This document shows positions 1 to 10,347 of a stretch of DNA of 64,000 nt, piece by piece. The DNA lies in assembly GCA_030052745.1 (NCBI GenBank), contig JANBVO010000055.1:1-64000 (forward strand), written 5' to 3'. The DNA comes from Pleurostoma richardsiae (lineage: Eukaryota > Ascomycota > Sordariomycetes > Calosphaeriales > Pleurostomataceae). The first letter of the stretch is position 1. Each line of letters opens with the position of its first letter. A program made the position numbers and the translations under genes. A model generated the notes under the pieces. The model did no database searches and was not told the origin of the DNA. It worked only from the letters and a program-made list of their open reading frames with translations.

Positions 1-82
1 GGGGGGGACGTCAAAACCTGTATAAATCGGCTGCTCGGCGAGTTCTATCAGGGGTTCCAGGCCAACATGCTCTACAAGGCTA

Positions 83-1063
83 GTGAGGCGCAGAGCCTGG
101 AGGAATACCTTCTATTGGGGGAGGGGGGGGTTGCAATACCTGGAGACGAAGATCGAGAGGACAAAAAATTCCTCAGCTTGCTTCGATCGTGACACTGTCG
201 GCCCTGGAGCTCCTCAAAATCTTAGCGGTCTCATTACTAGAGACCTGAACTCGGTCATCACTAACCAGATGTACATGGAACCAGCTGGTCAGCTTCAAGC
301 CCGGTCCCTGCTCCACATGGACCGGTTCTGGGAGTGGATTTCGTGCTCATCATCAGACATCCTCCTAGTGGACGACAATCTCACCGACGATCCCACACAG
401 GCCCGTGTCTCGCCCTTGTCCGCCGTCTGCGCCACCATCACGACCACCATCGTCAAAGCACAGCCGCAGGCCATTCCACTGTACTTCTACTGCGGACAGC
501 ATATGGCGTTGGAGGATGACCTGAGGGGGTCTGCTAAGGTGCATGATTGTAAATCTGCTGTTGGAGATACACGCCCGGCGTCGAGTAAACGTTGCCCTTA
601 ATTACGATGATCAATTTACCATCGATGCACTCTGCCGGCGCAGCGTTAGAGAGCTCTGCGTCGTGCTTGGCCGTGTGTTCGCGCAAACCCCTCAGTCCCC
701 CATGATCCACCTCATCATCGATGGAATATCCTGGTACGAACGGTCCGAGATGCGCGAAGATTTGACCTGTGTCGTGTAAATGCTATCTGCCTCGCCGACG
801 ATCAATACCGACGACCCATCTTGAAGATACTGTTGCCCAGTCCTTTTCAGTCAAGGCAGATAGGCCCGGGACTGCCGTCCCACCGGCACATCTTTCTGAG
901 GGCGGCTCTTCGTGCGCATGACGTCCTATCCTGGGAGAGAATGATGTACGTCGATATTACGTCGCATGCTTCGCCGGTCCCCGTGTATACGGTAGTACAC
1001 AGCATGGGTGGGCGGGTAACGATTCGTTCAAACGAGGTAATGCGTACGGCTGATGATTACCTG
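83..1063 (+). pseudogene. Decayed fungal NTPase-type (STAND/nephrocystin-like) gene remnant
   Basis: Two adjoining frames together resemble the N-terminal half of a fungal P-loop/STAND-like protein. The first (to about 600) has the pattern SPLSAVCATI followed by LYFYCGQH and DDLRG. The second (about 543-779) continues with a helix-rich stretch ending in HLIIDGISWYER, which looks like a Walker B/sensor region. The match needs at least one frame change near 540-600, and stops follow after 780. No complete reading frame or convincing splice model restores it, and the 5' end may lie left of the window. The family call rests on remembered motif patterns, so it is tentative. It could instead be a gene with poorly resolved introns. 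Confidence 0.4.
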
Positions 1064-1546
1064 TGATGTATGACAGTTTGCGACACACCAGACAATGCAC
1101 TGGCACAGTCTCGATTTACTTACTCCCGGTAACGCTAGCTCATCGTGATCAGCGTGATACTAGGCTTCTAGCTACGGAGAAAGTCGAATATTATATGACA
1201 TAATACATTCTTAGTACGCTCAGTAGGGTTAGCAATCTGGAATAAGGGGACGATATGATCATTAATCACAGCTTCCACGAGGGTGGCAGCACGCGTGGAG
1301 GAGCTACATTAGCGTCCTATTAATTCTTCCGCTACCCCCCTTTAAGCTCTTAGTATCTTATCCAGTCGTGCGCTTAACTGATTGATAACATTATCGGGGC
1401 AACGTGCCGCAAGCAATATATAAATTCCCTGAAAAAGGCTACTGGTAGGCTAGTTCACTGGCAAGCTGTCCTTTTGAGGGAAATCTTCCTTCACCCACCG
1501 CACGTGTTGTTCACAGCTAGTCCTATACTAACAAATTCCACTCATC
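1064..1546. other. Intergenic, promoter of the regulator-like gene
   Basis: This stretch has no credible coding frame. It lies between the decayed gene and the ATG at 1547. An A/T-rich patch with TATAAATT-like sequence sits near 1418-1426, about 125 bp upstream of the ATG, and could be a core promoter. I see no repeat or RNA gene. Confidence 0.5.
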
Positions 1547-3298
1547 ATGAAACGCTCATCTGGCGATACGAACTTTACATTCGTCAACTATGCAGGGCCA
1601 ATGTTGCCCCAGGATCCAAAAGTCCGAAGACTAATTCGGAAAAGCGCCATGCGAGATGTGGCCATAATCCGACGGCAGGCTGGAAAATATGGAAAACACA
1701 ACCTGTTACAGTACCCACTGTCTCTAGAACCAGAACAACTAATTAAAGCCCTACCTACTAAAGACGATAATCCTCTTGAAATTACACTCTCTCGTCATAA
1801 TCAGAGAACCTCTTCAGTAGAAGACGATTACCTAAAAGCTGCAACACTAAACCGATCGAGGAGCCTTGCAGCCGTCACGGCCCCTTACACCAGCATCCCT
1901 TGCGATCCTATGCTCTGTCCCGACTTCGCCACCATATCAAGGGACTTCCCTCTGCTAGCGAATGCCGTTCCTCTGATGGGCCTCCGTCTTGGAGTCGCCT
2001 CGATATCACACCTATCCTCCAAGCACTGCTGGAATGTCCAACCGCACCTAGGAAGCCGCAATCTGCTGAACTTCATCCCCAGCCGGTATGGGCATGCCTC
2101 GTCATTGAGCCATGCCACCGATTGCGTTGTTGCAAAGCTGCGGCTGATGATGCGGCCCCCGGAGAGCTGGGGACTCAAAGGAGAAGCGATTGTACTCTTC
2201 CACTACGTCAAAGCCTTGAGGTCTCTGCAAGAAGACCTGGACGATGAGATGATGAGAATGACGCCGGAAACCTTGTGCGCCACGGAGCTTTTGAGCATTT
2301 TCGAGGTATCGTTGTTCTCGCAGCCTTTTGCTTTACTTTCTTATTCATCGTATCTATTGGATGCTGATAGCTCTTGCCGTACCACAGATGCTCGACGGAA
2401 ACCGGCAGCCCAATTCCTGGATTCGGCATGCTGGCGGTGCAGCCCGTCTGATGGAAGTCCGAGGCCCTCACCGATTCAAAACCGAGTTCGAGATGGCACT
2501 CTTCATGGCGCATGTTGGACCCACGGTGAGAACAACTTCTTTTACTCCCAACTGCGCGTTGGAGAAAGTTAATAGCAGGTTTATGACTTATGGCAGGTCA
2601 TGGAGGCTTTCCTAGGTAACACGGCCTGCTTCCTAGCCTCGGACGCCTGGCGACAAGTCTTGCGCTCTGCCATCTACAGTGACCAATCGTGTACGGAGAC
2701 GAACGACCTTATCTTTGGACTCTGGGGCCTCCTCGTTCGCGGACCCCAGCTATTCAGAGAGACGACGGACATCGTAATGTCGTCCGACCCGGTTCCAGAC
2801 GACGTCATCGACGAACTCATCGAACGCCTACAGTACTGCCGGCAGATCCTGCTCCAGTGGCAGTACCAAGAGCAACTCGAGCAGACCGGAGTTGAGGGAC
2901 AAGGTGGTTTCGTGTTCCCAACCCTGTCGTTCTCGCCCACGCCTCCTAGCTTGGGTTGCGTAGCCCATCTAGCACTGCGAGGGACGTACACACTCTGTTT
3001 CATCCTGAAGTCGCGGCTGTTGGTCGCGTTAGCGCCGAAAAGATTTTGGCCTCTGGAAGTTGAATGTCAGGAGATTGCGGTGAGAATTATGGAGATTGGA
3101 CGAGATGCTGACAGGAGTGAAAGCGGAAGAGCTGTGTGGAGTTTGTTCATGTCGCAGAGTACGTGGATGGCGAAGGGGATATTGGAAACGAAGGAGTTAT
3201 GGGGTGATGGCTGGCAAGAGGGAGAAAGGGACGGGCCAATTGAGAGGTGGAAGTTTGAGGAATGGTGCAGAAATATTGGGAGGAAGTTCGTAGCTTGA
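1547..3298 (+). CDS. Fungal transcription-factor-domain protein lacking a zinc cluster
   Basis: Proposed exons are 1547-2305, 2388-2525 and 2597-3298 (532 aa). Intron 1 (82 bp) joins LLSIFE to MLDGNRQ; intron 2 (71 bp) joins HVGPT to VMEAFLG; both are phase 0 with GT-AG ends. The start FVNYAGP...QDPKVRRLIRKSAMRD is typical of a family of fungal regulators whose N-terminus keeps a short basic segment but not the Zn(II)2Cys6 binuclear cluster. The middle and C-terminal parts match the fungal-specific transcription factor (Fungal_trans_2-like) helical domain, with RHAGGAARLMEVRGP as a hallmark. No C-x2-C pair lies in or just upstream of the first exon. It is probably a nuclear regulator acting through partners, or one that has lost DNA binding. 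Its target is unknown; the neighbouring MFS gene is convergent, not divergent. Confidence 0.78.
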
Positions 3299-3567
3299 TT
3301 GCGATGCTTCGAAGGCCGCAATGGTCGGACTGAGCATCTAGTAAGCTTGAACACAAAGGCGCCAAACTCTTAGCAGTCGAAGAGGAACGTTTGCAGCGTT
3401 TCAAGGGATACTTGAAAAGGTGAAATGTAGTGTATTATTGAGGGATCTGGTTTTGAAATGGACTATTCTCTGTTGTAGTGGAACTTATTTGGTCCTACCG
3501 AAGTGACCTGCGGCTGCCTCTATGGATTGGTACGGCAGTAATAACCCCGAAACAGGAAATTCTGTCT

Positions 3568-4899
3568 CTATATCTTCCGGGTCCCCTTCTTTCTATGCAC
3601 GGGAAACCAGGCTACCACCATGAACGCTGTCCCCAACACTAATCCACCGGCCGAGAATCCAATTCCAGCCAACCACCGCGCCTCTGAGAAGTCCCCAAAG
3701 ATAGCACCAGCTATGGGCGTCCCGACAAGAACAGCAATGGCAGCCAACGTGAACGACATTCCCATCCTTGTACCGACCCGCGACATATCCGGCGCACACA
3801 ACGCCATGATAGTGACCGGAGTACCCACAACAACAGCTCCCGAACTGATCCCATATAGTAGGGTCCACACAATGACACCTGCCTTATTCGTGATGCCCAT
3901 CCAGCCGAAGTTCAAGACCGCAGATCCAAAGCTGCAGAGGATGGTCACGTTGAGAACCCCCCATTTGTCGCTCAAGTACATGGGAAATATGCGGCCAATA
4001 ACGCTCCCCGCGTTCAACAACGTCACAGTGTACGGCGCAAAGTCCAGACTCGACAGACGCTTCAACTCGTCAAAGACTTGAATGTAGAAGTACCCCGTGT
4101 ACAGCACCAAGAAGATCAGCATGCACCCCACGCTGAAACTGATAAACGCCGAATCCTTCCACGCTGTATTATCGACGATCGACCGGATCTTGCCGGACGG
4201 CGGTAACCGCGGTCGCATGAAGACGATCGGTATCGCGGAGAGCCCCAGCGTGATGAAAGCGATGACGCGTGTGGCCCATGCAAAGCCAATGGAGGGGAGC
4301 AGTCGACTGAATATGATAGGGAAGATGATGCCGGCGATGGGGGATCCGGTGGCGCTGATGCCGACGGCAAAGGCTCGTCGTTTGGCCCAGTATTGCGATT
4401 GGATTGCTGCGGCAGGCAAAAAGATGAGACCCATTCCGATGCCGACGCAGATGCCCTGTGCGAGCAGGACTTGCCAGTAGGCGGTGCACAGGCTCGTCAT
4501 GAACATGCCGAAACTGACCAGGAACAGTCCAACGATGAGTGCTGGTGTGAAGTAGCCTGCGTCGAATAGTGGCCCGGCGACAAGACCCCCTAGGAAGAGG
4601 AGACAGGCCTGAAGAGATCCGATCCAGGAGATGCTGGAGGCAGATTTGGAAGTGAGCATCACGGTTTGGTAGTAGGTCTGGTAAACGCCGAAGCTATTGA
4701 CTATGCCCCAGGTTGCAACGAGTATGACCCAGCCACCGAGGACTTGGAGCCAAGCCTGGAGACCGCCATCGGGGATTGAGTTGCTTGTGGTTGTCGGAGG
4801 AATGGGGTCTGTGGATGTGTCGCCGGAAGAAGGGCCGTCCCGCTGGGCTGGTGACTTCAACTCTGAGGTTTCGGTGTCTGAAGGGGAAGAGAGCGCCAT
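3568..4899 (-). CDS. MFS monocarboxylate/riboflavin-type transporter
   Basis: A single uninterrupted frame encodes 443 aa from the ATG at 4899. In-frame codons further upstream exist, but this ATG gives the usual hydrophilic tail (MALSSPSDTETSELKS) before the first membrane segment. The stretch PDGGLQAWLQVLGGW followed by WGIVNSFGVYQTYY is the signature of the fungal monocarboxylate porter family (MCH/Mch5-like). About 12 hydrophobic segments follow, with the usual central loop. Members carry monocarboxylates, riboflavin or unknown solutes across the plasma membrane; several yeast MCH proteins do not transport monocarboxylates, so the substrate is open. It is intronless, unlike most transporters in this window. 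It converges with the regulator-like gene ending at 3298. Confidence 0.88.
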   Translation of the reverse strand: MALSSPSDTETSELKSPAQRDGPSSGDTSTDPIPPTTTSNSIPDGGLQAWLQVLGGWVILVATWGIVNSFGVYQTYYQTVMLTSKSASSISWIGSLQACLLFLGGLVAGPLFDAGYFTPALIVGLFLVSFGMFMTSLCTAYWQVLLAQGICVGIGMGLIFLPAAAIQSQYWAKRRAFAVGISATGSPIAGIIFPIIFSRLLPSIGFAWATRVIAFITLGLSAIPIVFMRPRLPPSGKIRSIVDNTAWKDSAFISFSVGCMLIFLVLYTGYFYIQVFDELKRLSSLDFAPYTVTLLNAGSVIGRIFPMYLSDKWGVLNVTILCSFGSAVLNFGWMGITNKAGVIVWTLLYGISSGAVVVGTPVTIMALCAPDMSRVGTRMGMSFTLAAIAVLVGTPIAGAIFGDFSEARWLAGIGFSAGGLVLGTAFMVVAWFPVHRKKGTRKI

Positions 4900-5730
4900 T
4901 CCACCAAGAACTATGCTTTCGATATGATGGCAAGTGGGCGTTTCGGAAAGCTTCTGCATTCCACTATGCGGATTGATTCTAGGCAAGACGAATATAACGA
5001 TGACGCAAGTTACCACCACGTTATATAAACAGTAATCCAGGCATCTCCGCAGGGTGAGTAATTTCGACAGCTTAAGAAGGAATTGCGCGGACTACCCAGT
5101 CATTTGTCAGCTGGTCCAAATTGACAAGACATCCTGACATGCTCCGGCCGTTGAATAGGTCTACTAGTCAGCCCAGCGGTTTCGTGGTGAGGTGGGTCAG
5201 TCTGAGGCTCTCTAAGAACATCTGATAAAACAACGGCCATACGACATCGATCTCATGCTGGGACCCGAAAACGAAGGTTGTTAATTGCAATGATGGATAC
5301 TTGACAGGGGTACCAGCATCCTTTTTCGGTATAGGCATTGGTACTGGAGGTAAGTCTAAGGGGTTGACCAATAATGCTAACAATTAGTGTCTATCCGATT
5401 ACTGATACAACCACCTTGTTCAACTACTGACTCATCTGACGGTTTCATCCGGCTCCGCGCATGCGGTATCGAATGACGATACGCAATAACAAGGATTATT
5501 TAACCGTTTGGGTTATTGTTAACCCGTTTGGACTTGTTTTGAACCCAGAGCCTCTTTTATCAATAGAATGGTACGGTTCGCGATGTGGAGTAGCTCTGGA
5601 TGTAGGGTATAAAACCATCTCTTTCTGTCCTTTAAATATATGGTCTTGAACTTCGGCTTTCATATCTTCACGATTGCGAACGATTCACATAGTCACCATT
5701 TTCTATATTTAATTTCCCTTAACAGCCAAA
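4900..5730. other. Divergent intergenic region (MFS / VOC)
   Basis: This 830-bp stretch holds the back-to-back promoters of the MFS gene (leftward) and the VOC gene (rightward). A TATAAAA element lies near 5607-5613, about 120 bp before the VOC start. A TATATAAACA-like element near 5021-5030 lies about 120 bp before the MFS start. Short open frames here have no recognisable content. Confidence 0.5.
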
Positions 5731-6159
5731 ATGCCTATCACACACACCCTCATCAAGGTCGCCCCTCGCGACCACGCCGCCCTCGTGGCATTCTACACAG
5801 CAGCCCTGGCCCCGATCGGGTATAAACAACTGGGTAACTTTCCTTCGGGAATGTCTGCTCTCGGCGTCCAGCGTCCTGAGTGGTTCATGATGGCCAGCGA
5901 AGACACGACTACCTCTGGCGTACACGTTTGCTTTTCAGCTCCTGGTATATCTCTTCTCGAAGCAACTTGCCCTAATACAGCATTCACTGACAAGCCAACA
6001 GACCGTGCTGCCGTCGATGCCTTCCACGCTGCAGCGATAGCGACGGGTGGGAAAGACAATGGCACACCTGGAGTAAGAGAACGCATGTCGCCTAATTACT
6101 ACGCGGCGTTTGCCTTCGATACTCAGGGTAACAACATTGAAGTTGCGTTTGCTGGTTGA
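5731..6159 (+). CDS. VOC-superfamily (glyoxalase/bleomycin-resistance-like) protein
   Basis: This small single-domain protein has the beta-alpha-beta-beta-beta VOC fold. The start MPITHTLIKVAPRD...LVAFYTAALAPIGY and the end NYYAAFAFDTQGNNIEVAF are typical of short fungal glyoxalase-like proteins. The frame is open from ATG to stop (142 aa), but I propose a 57-bp intron at 5945-6001 (GTATAT donor, CACTGAC branch site, CCAACAG acceptor). Removing it gives FSAPDRAAVDAFHAAA, the exact family pattern, and a 123-aa product. Retained, it would add 19 residues inside the fold. The VOC metal ligands are not all evident, so enzymatic function (dioxygenase, isomerase or binding) is unassigned. Confidence 0.85.
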   Translation: MPITHTLIKVAPRDHAALVAFYTAALAPIGYKQLGNFPSGMSALGVQRPEWFMMASEDTTTSGVHVCFSAPGISLLEATCPNTAFTDKPTDRAAVDAFHAAAIATGGKDNGTPGVRERMSPNYYAAFAFDTQGNNIEVAFAG

Positions 6160-7133
6160 CAACGAGGGAAGCTCTGAGAGCTTGGACGAGCTACGATTCG
6201 GGTATTGTGATATTTGTTCATAGCTTTCCCTGACCGTTAGGTTCTAACTCTAATTTGGACCCTCTGTTCATTGTTGTCGTCGCAATCATGGTCGCTCCTG
6301 CTCTGTAAATCGTCCATTGTATATTACATTACAGCGTCCTTGATTGTAGCTCAATTGTAGCTCGAGTCAATGCAGCACCTACGTTTCATGTCAGTCATTT
6401 CAGAGCCCAAGAATCCTTGGGTCACTGACCCGTATCTTCGAAGCTTCTAATAAGTTCCTGTGCTTGTATAATTATGAGAAAAATCAGCCCACACAATCTA
6501 ACAATCCAGATCATCGTGCATTTCGGATGTAGTTACGTTGTCAGAGACTTATCAGATGACCCACAAAGGGCACGCCTCTCGGGGCTGTCGGCGGAGCGAG
6601 TGCAGGGGTACCAGGGCCTAAAAACGGCAGGTGGCGTAAGCTGGAGTGTGACACATGCGAATGCTCTGCCGCCCGGAGTTGGCATCCCTGTCTGCGGCAA
6701 ATGCGTCCCAGCAAACAACATGTAAGTCAGGAGAAGACCGATTTCAGGTCGCCGAACAGAATACTTTGCTTATGGGCTAGGTCTCAGGCAGAATTAAATT
6801 AGTGCGCCTAAGAAAGAGGTGAACTAGGTTGCACCAAACCATCCTAACGTGATTTACCTCCAGTGTCAGTGCAGTCTCAGTGCAGGCCTAGACTTAGGAA
6901 ATTTGATTTTCTATCTTCATCTGAATTAGCTGGAGGGGATGGACAAGAGTGAGTTGCTGGCTCGCTGAGGCGGAAATCATCAATCACATGACATAGGAGA
7001 ATCTGGAGTTACGGTACGGGTTCATCAGACTAAGAGTTTGTTGAGACAGGCTTTCAATTCCGTCGACATTCTCAGTCTCTACTGCAAGTAAGCTATAATG
7101 ATTAATAATGCTCTCAATCTATTATTATAGTCT
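6160..7133. other. Intergenic, no gene seen
   Basis: This 970-bp stretch lies between two convergent genes and should hold both 3' ends. The frames within it are short and show no family motif. No repeat or RNA gene is recognised. Confidence 0.5.
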
Positions 7134-8030
7134 TTAACCTGTACCATGATCCACTTCATCCACCCAGGCAGCCCTGTGCTTCTTGACGAACTCCTCGACG
7201 CTCTCCGGGCGCCTCCCAATGATCTTCTCAACAATATCGTTTGTGCCCGCCATCTGTCCAAGATGATGCATTTCACCAATGGCCTGGATATGCTGGGCAA
7301 AGAACGGGATGTCCCTTCCAGTGACCTCACGGCTCCACTGCGCTCCGGTGATTCTCTCGTACCGAATTGGCTTCCCAAGCGTCTCGCTAAGAATATTGGC
7401 AATCTCCGGGGGCGTCAGCTCGACAGATCCAAATAGAGAGTACGTCTTCCCCCCGTGGCCCTTGGGATCAGCCAGGATGTTGGCAATGACCTCTCCCTGA
7501 TCCTCAGCGGAAATGGGGGCAAATCTTCCCGTAGTCCCAAAGGGGACAGCATAACGACCGTCACGGATCATGGGCGACATGATGGTTAGCCACTCATTGA
7601 ACGCAGTAGGCTGCAGATGGCACACAGGTACCGGCCACCGATCAAATACCCGTTCGGCCAACCAGTGGGTGAGCGCCGAGTCGCTGAGAGCGTCTGATCG
7701 AGAAGTCCTCTGAGACATGTTGACTATGAACTCCGCTTTGGCCTCTAGAGCTGCTTGGGCAAAGTTCGCTGTGGCCTCCACGAGGCCAGGCAGCATTGGA
7801 TAGACGAAGTAAGCTCGTTTGATGCCCTCGAATGCCCGGCGGATAGCGCGGATGTCAAGGTAGTCGCAGACAAAGATCTCTGCCCCGATCGCCTTGAGTT
7901 CTTTCGTACGAGAGTCGTCGTGATGGACGAGGGCACGCACGGGGTAGCCTCTCTGGAGCAGGAGCTTGGCTGCGACGCTGCCCGTTCGGCCGGTGGGACC
8001 GCCGATGAGCATCGTGGGTTTGGCAGACAT
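7134..8030 (-). CDS. NmrA-like NAD(P)-binding protein
   Basis: An intronless 298-aa frame runs from the ATG at 8030. The N-terminus MLIGGPTGRTGSVAAKLLLQRG is the glycine-rich dinucleotide-binding turn (GxTGxxG type) of an atypical short-chain dehydrogenase. RALVHHDD follows, with a basic residue after strand 2 that favours NADP(H). The body (MSQRTSRSDA...HWLAERVF, then LQPTAFNEWL) resembles NmrA/TMR-type proteins. The canonical Tyr-xxx-Lys catalytic pair is not obvious. Members act as redox sensors, such as NmrA, which restrains the nitrogen regulator AreA, or as NADPH-dependent reductases. This copy is shorter than Aspergillus NmrA, so calling it NmrA itself would be unsafe. It is transcribed alone, with no co-oriented partner. 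Confidence 0.85.
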   Translation of the reverse strand: MSAKPTMLIGGPTGRTGSVAAKLLLQRGYPVRALVHHDDSRTKELKAIGAEIFVCDYLDIRAIRRAFEGIKRAYFVYPMLPGLVEATANFAQAALEAKAEFIVNMSQRTSRSDALSDSALTHWLAERVFDRWPVPVCHLQPTAFNEWLTIMSPMIRDGRYAVPFGTTGRFAPISAEDQGEVIANILADPKGHGGKTYSLFGSVELTPPEIANILSETLGKPIRYERITGAQWSREVTGRDIPFFAQHIQAIGEMHHLGQMAGTNDIVEKIIGRRPESVEEFVKKHRAAWVDEVDHGTG

Positions 8031-10347
8031 TGTGCTTGTTAGGATGCTATCGCAAGAGATGGGGAAAAGAGGTTTGGAGTCAAAGGATCTTCGTTGCCAG
8101 GTCTTGAGAGTTGTTGTCTATCCGTCATGCCAAATGGGGGTGCGTCCACTATATACTCTCTAATTAATGGACTTGAGGCCATTTGGGATAGCCAGAACCA
8201 ATATAATCTCTGTGACCTCATTGCAATCAGAGACGGCGAGTTTGAAGCCTATGGTCGGCGATCAGTGTACAGAAGGGCGTGGAAATGTCTCGTTAGAATT
8301 TAGCATCGGAACGCATATTTGTCCATAATGACTTTGATAGGGGACAGAATTACACCGAAGCCGAATCAGTAGTGAAGAATAACAAAATATGATTACTCGT
8401 TCACCTCATTGTGGATGCAAGGATCTTGTCCAGGGTGCCAATGCCCCAAAACGGAAACCCTAATACAATCCGCTCCACGTCCAATGCAGGGCATGACACC
8501 AGCCGATCTACCGCTCTCTCTGTATGAGTAGATGACTACTCGATACTTTGATTAGTCACGGGATGCAATTAAACTTGATGTTACTGTCTGATTTCAAACT
8601 AGCCAGTTGACGATTTTACAACTGCATACTATGCTTTATATATTCGGGGCCACCATGTGTGGGCTTCGCTAAGAAATCAACATGTTTCCTCATATTTTAT
8701 GACTGCCTCAGGGAATGAATCTGGCTCACTGGCGCAATCGCACAGTAGAAGCTCGCTCTATGAAATTTCGAATATTATTTAAAATAGTCAAAGGTTGACC
8801 GCTCTGCGTACCCCAACGCACGAAACACATCTGTAATACTGCTGCATTGTACACGATCCGCCATCACCACCAATAGTGGCGTGGGATAATAGTAATCCAT
8901 CGATTCTCTTTCCCCTACAGGCGTCGTGTCGGGGTCAACACTAATTAGCTCAAGATGGGTTGCCCGCGAACCATGACGTGAAATGAACACCAAAATCCAG
9001 AAAGCCACATTTGGGTAGTTTTTGCCGATGTAAATGATGATCTGGGCAACGTTTTCAGTAGTCTCAATAGCGACGCGACTGCACCTCCGGAAGCTTCCTA
9101 TGCTAGGTCGTCGGCTAATACGACAATTGACAGCGCCTCGGATGCCAATGCTGGTAACTTCAGGAGTCAGGGCGGATGCAGCACTTGGTCTCGCACGACA
9201 ATGATGGTTAAGGGTTGGTAACCTCCACGAGGACCCTCCGAATATCCAGCTCAGCATAAGTTCCACATCCCCACTGATCTATGGGATTCAGATCTGAACG
9301 GAACCGCTACAAGAGAATATGGTCTGTGAAGCGGCGCAATGCACTGTCGGCTACTGACAGTCGAAATCCTATAGCATCAGCTGGAGCGCAAGCGCCACTG
9401 TGTGGGCATGGCTCAACGGCGGGTTCTCTGTTGAAGGTTCCATCGAGACTGGGAACGATTCCGATGCACTAATAACCCGCGCGGCTTCATCTGTCTGTGG
9501 AAGAGTCAAGCTCAGACCCCGCACACTATCCAGAATGCCTGGCTCAAACCGTGCACCGGCACCCAGTCGACTGGCGGCAGCTTCGTCATGTGGTCGCCTG
9601 ACAGCCAAAACCGTGGCGGATACTATTATTGCATCCATGGCCAGCAGAACTGCCGGAGCCAAGGTAGCCGCTGGCTCGATGCTAACGGCCGTACCGGCGG
9701 CCCTGGATTACGATGCTGGTGTTTCTGACTGGTTCTCAAACCCGCCAATGACAAAGTAAAACATGGTCAGTAACGTCAAAGCTAAGCTAGGCATTACGCG
9801 GAGGTGGCTATAAAAGCAAAATTTACGTATGACGTAGTCTTGATATTACGAGAGGGAGGATGTTTGTCTTCTTTTACTTGTTTATTTTCTCTGAACAGGT
9901 TGATGTCAGACTGTAATTCGCCAAGAAATAACCATAAATTCGTGGCGGAAGTAATAATAGGCGTTGTCGTTCACCATTTAGTGTTATTACCGATGGATTC
10001 TGAACTATATTCGCGACTGTATGTGGTTATTTTGAGATAGCCCGCACCGACCGACGACAACGGAATATTAAATGAAAGGACCCCTATCTTTATCTTTTAC
10101 GAGTTTAAAACATATATGTAGCATATTATATTATATAATACCGATCTATTCCATCTAATGTAAGCTAGGAAGTTTTCTTATGTTGGAATAGTACATATTA
10201 GGAAGCAGTAACTTTCCCTATTGTAATTATACTATATTATATATAAGAAGGTCGTATCACCATGTCCCAAATATCTAGGGTAAGGCGTTCCCCAATAATC
10301 CGTCACTGCCGATCGTACTGTACATATATGTAATGCTTTGTTATGTC
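8031..10347. other. Long intergenic tract with an AT-rich island
   Basis: About 2.3 kb lies between the NmrA-like gene and the next regulator. Minus-strand frames at 8775-9266 and around 9370-9660 are fairly long but show no family motif, and I could not join them into a gene. From about 10040 to 10350 the base composition becomes strongly A/T-rich (TATATTATATAATA runs). An 8-bp inverted repeat (CTATTCCA at 10146-10153 and TGGAATAG at 10184-10191) lies inside it. No transposon ends or target duplications were found. Confidence 0.45.

Noticed and set aside
7134-8030. Assignment as the nitrogen repressor NmrA itself
   Set aside because: The protein is shorter than typical NmrA and more like general NmrA-like/TMR reductases, so only the superfamily is named.
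8775-9266. 163-residue open frame on the minus strand, with another frame near 9369-9662
   Set aside because: Neither shows a family motif, the two could not be joined by sound splice signals, and overlapping plus-strand frames are equally long. Kept only as part of the intergenic description.
9400-9759. 119-residue plus-strand frame rich in Ala and Ser
   Set aside because: It has no motif or promoter context, and stop-free runs of this length occur by chance in GC-rich segments.
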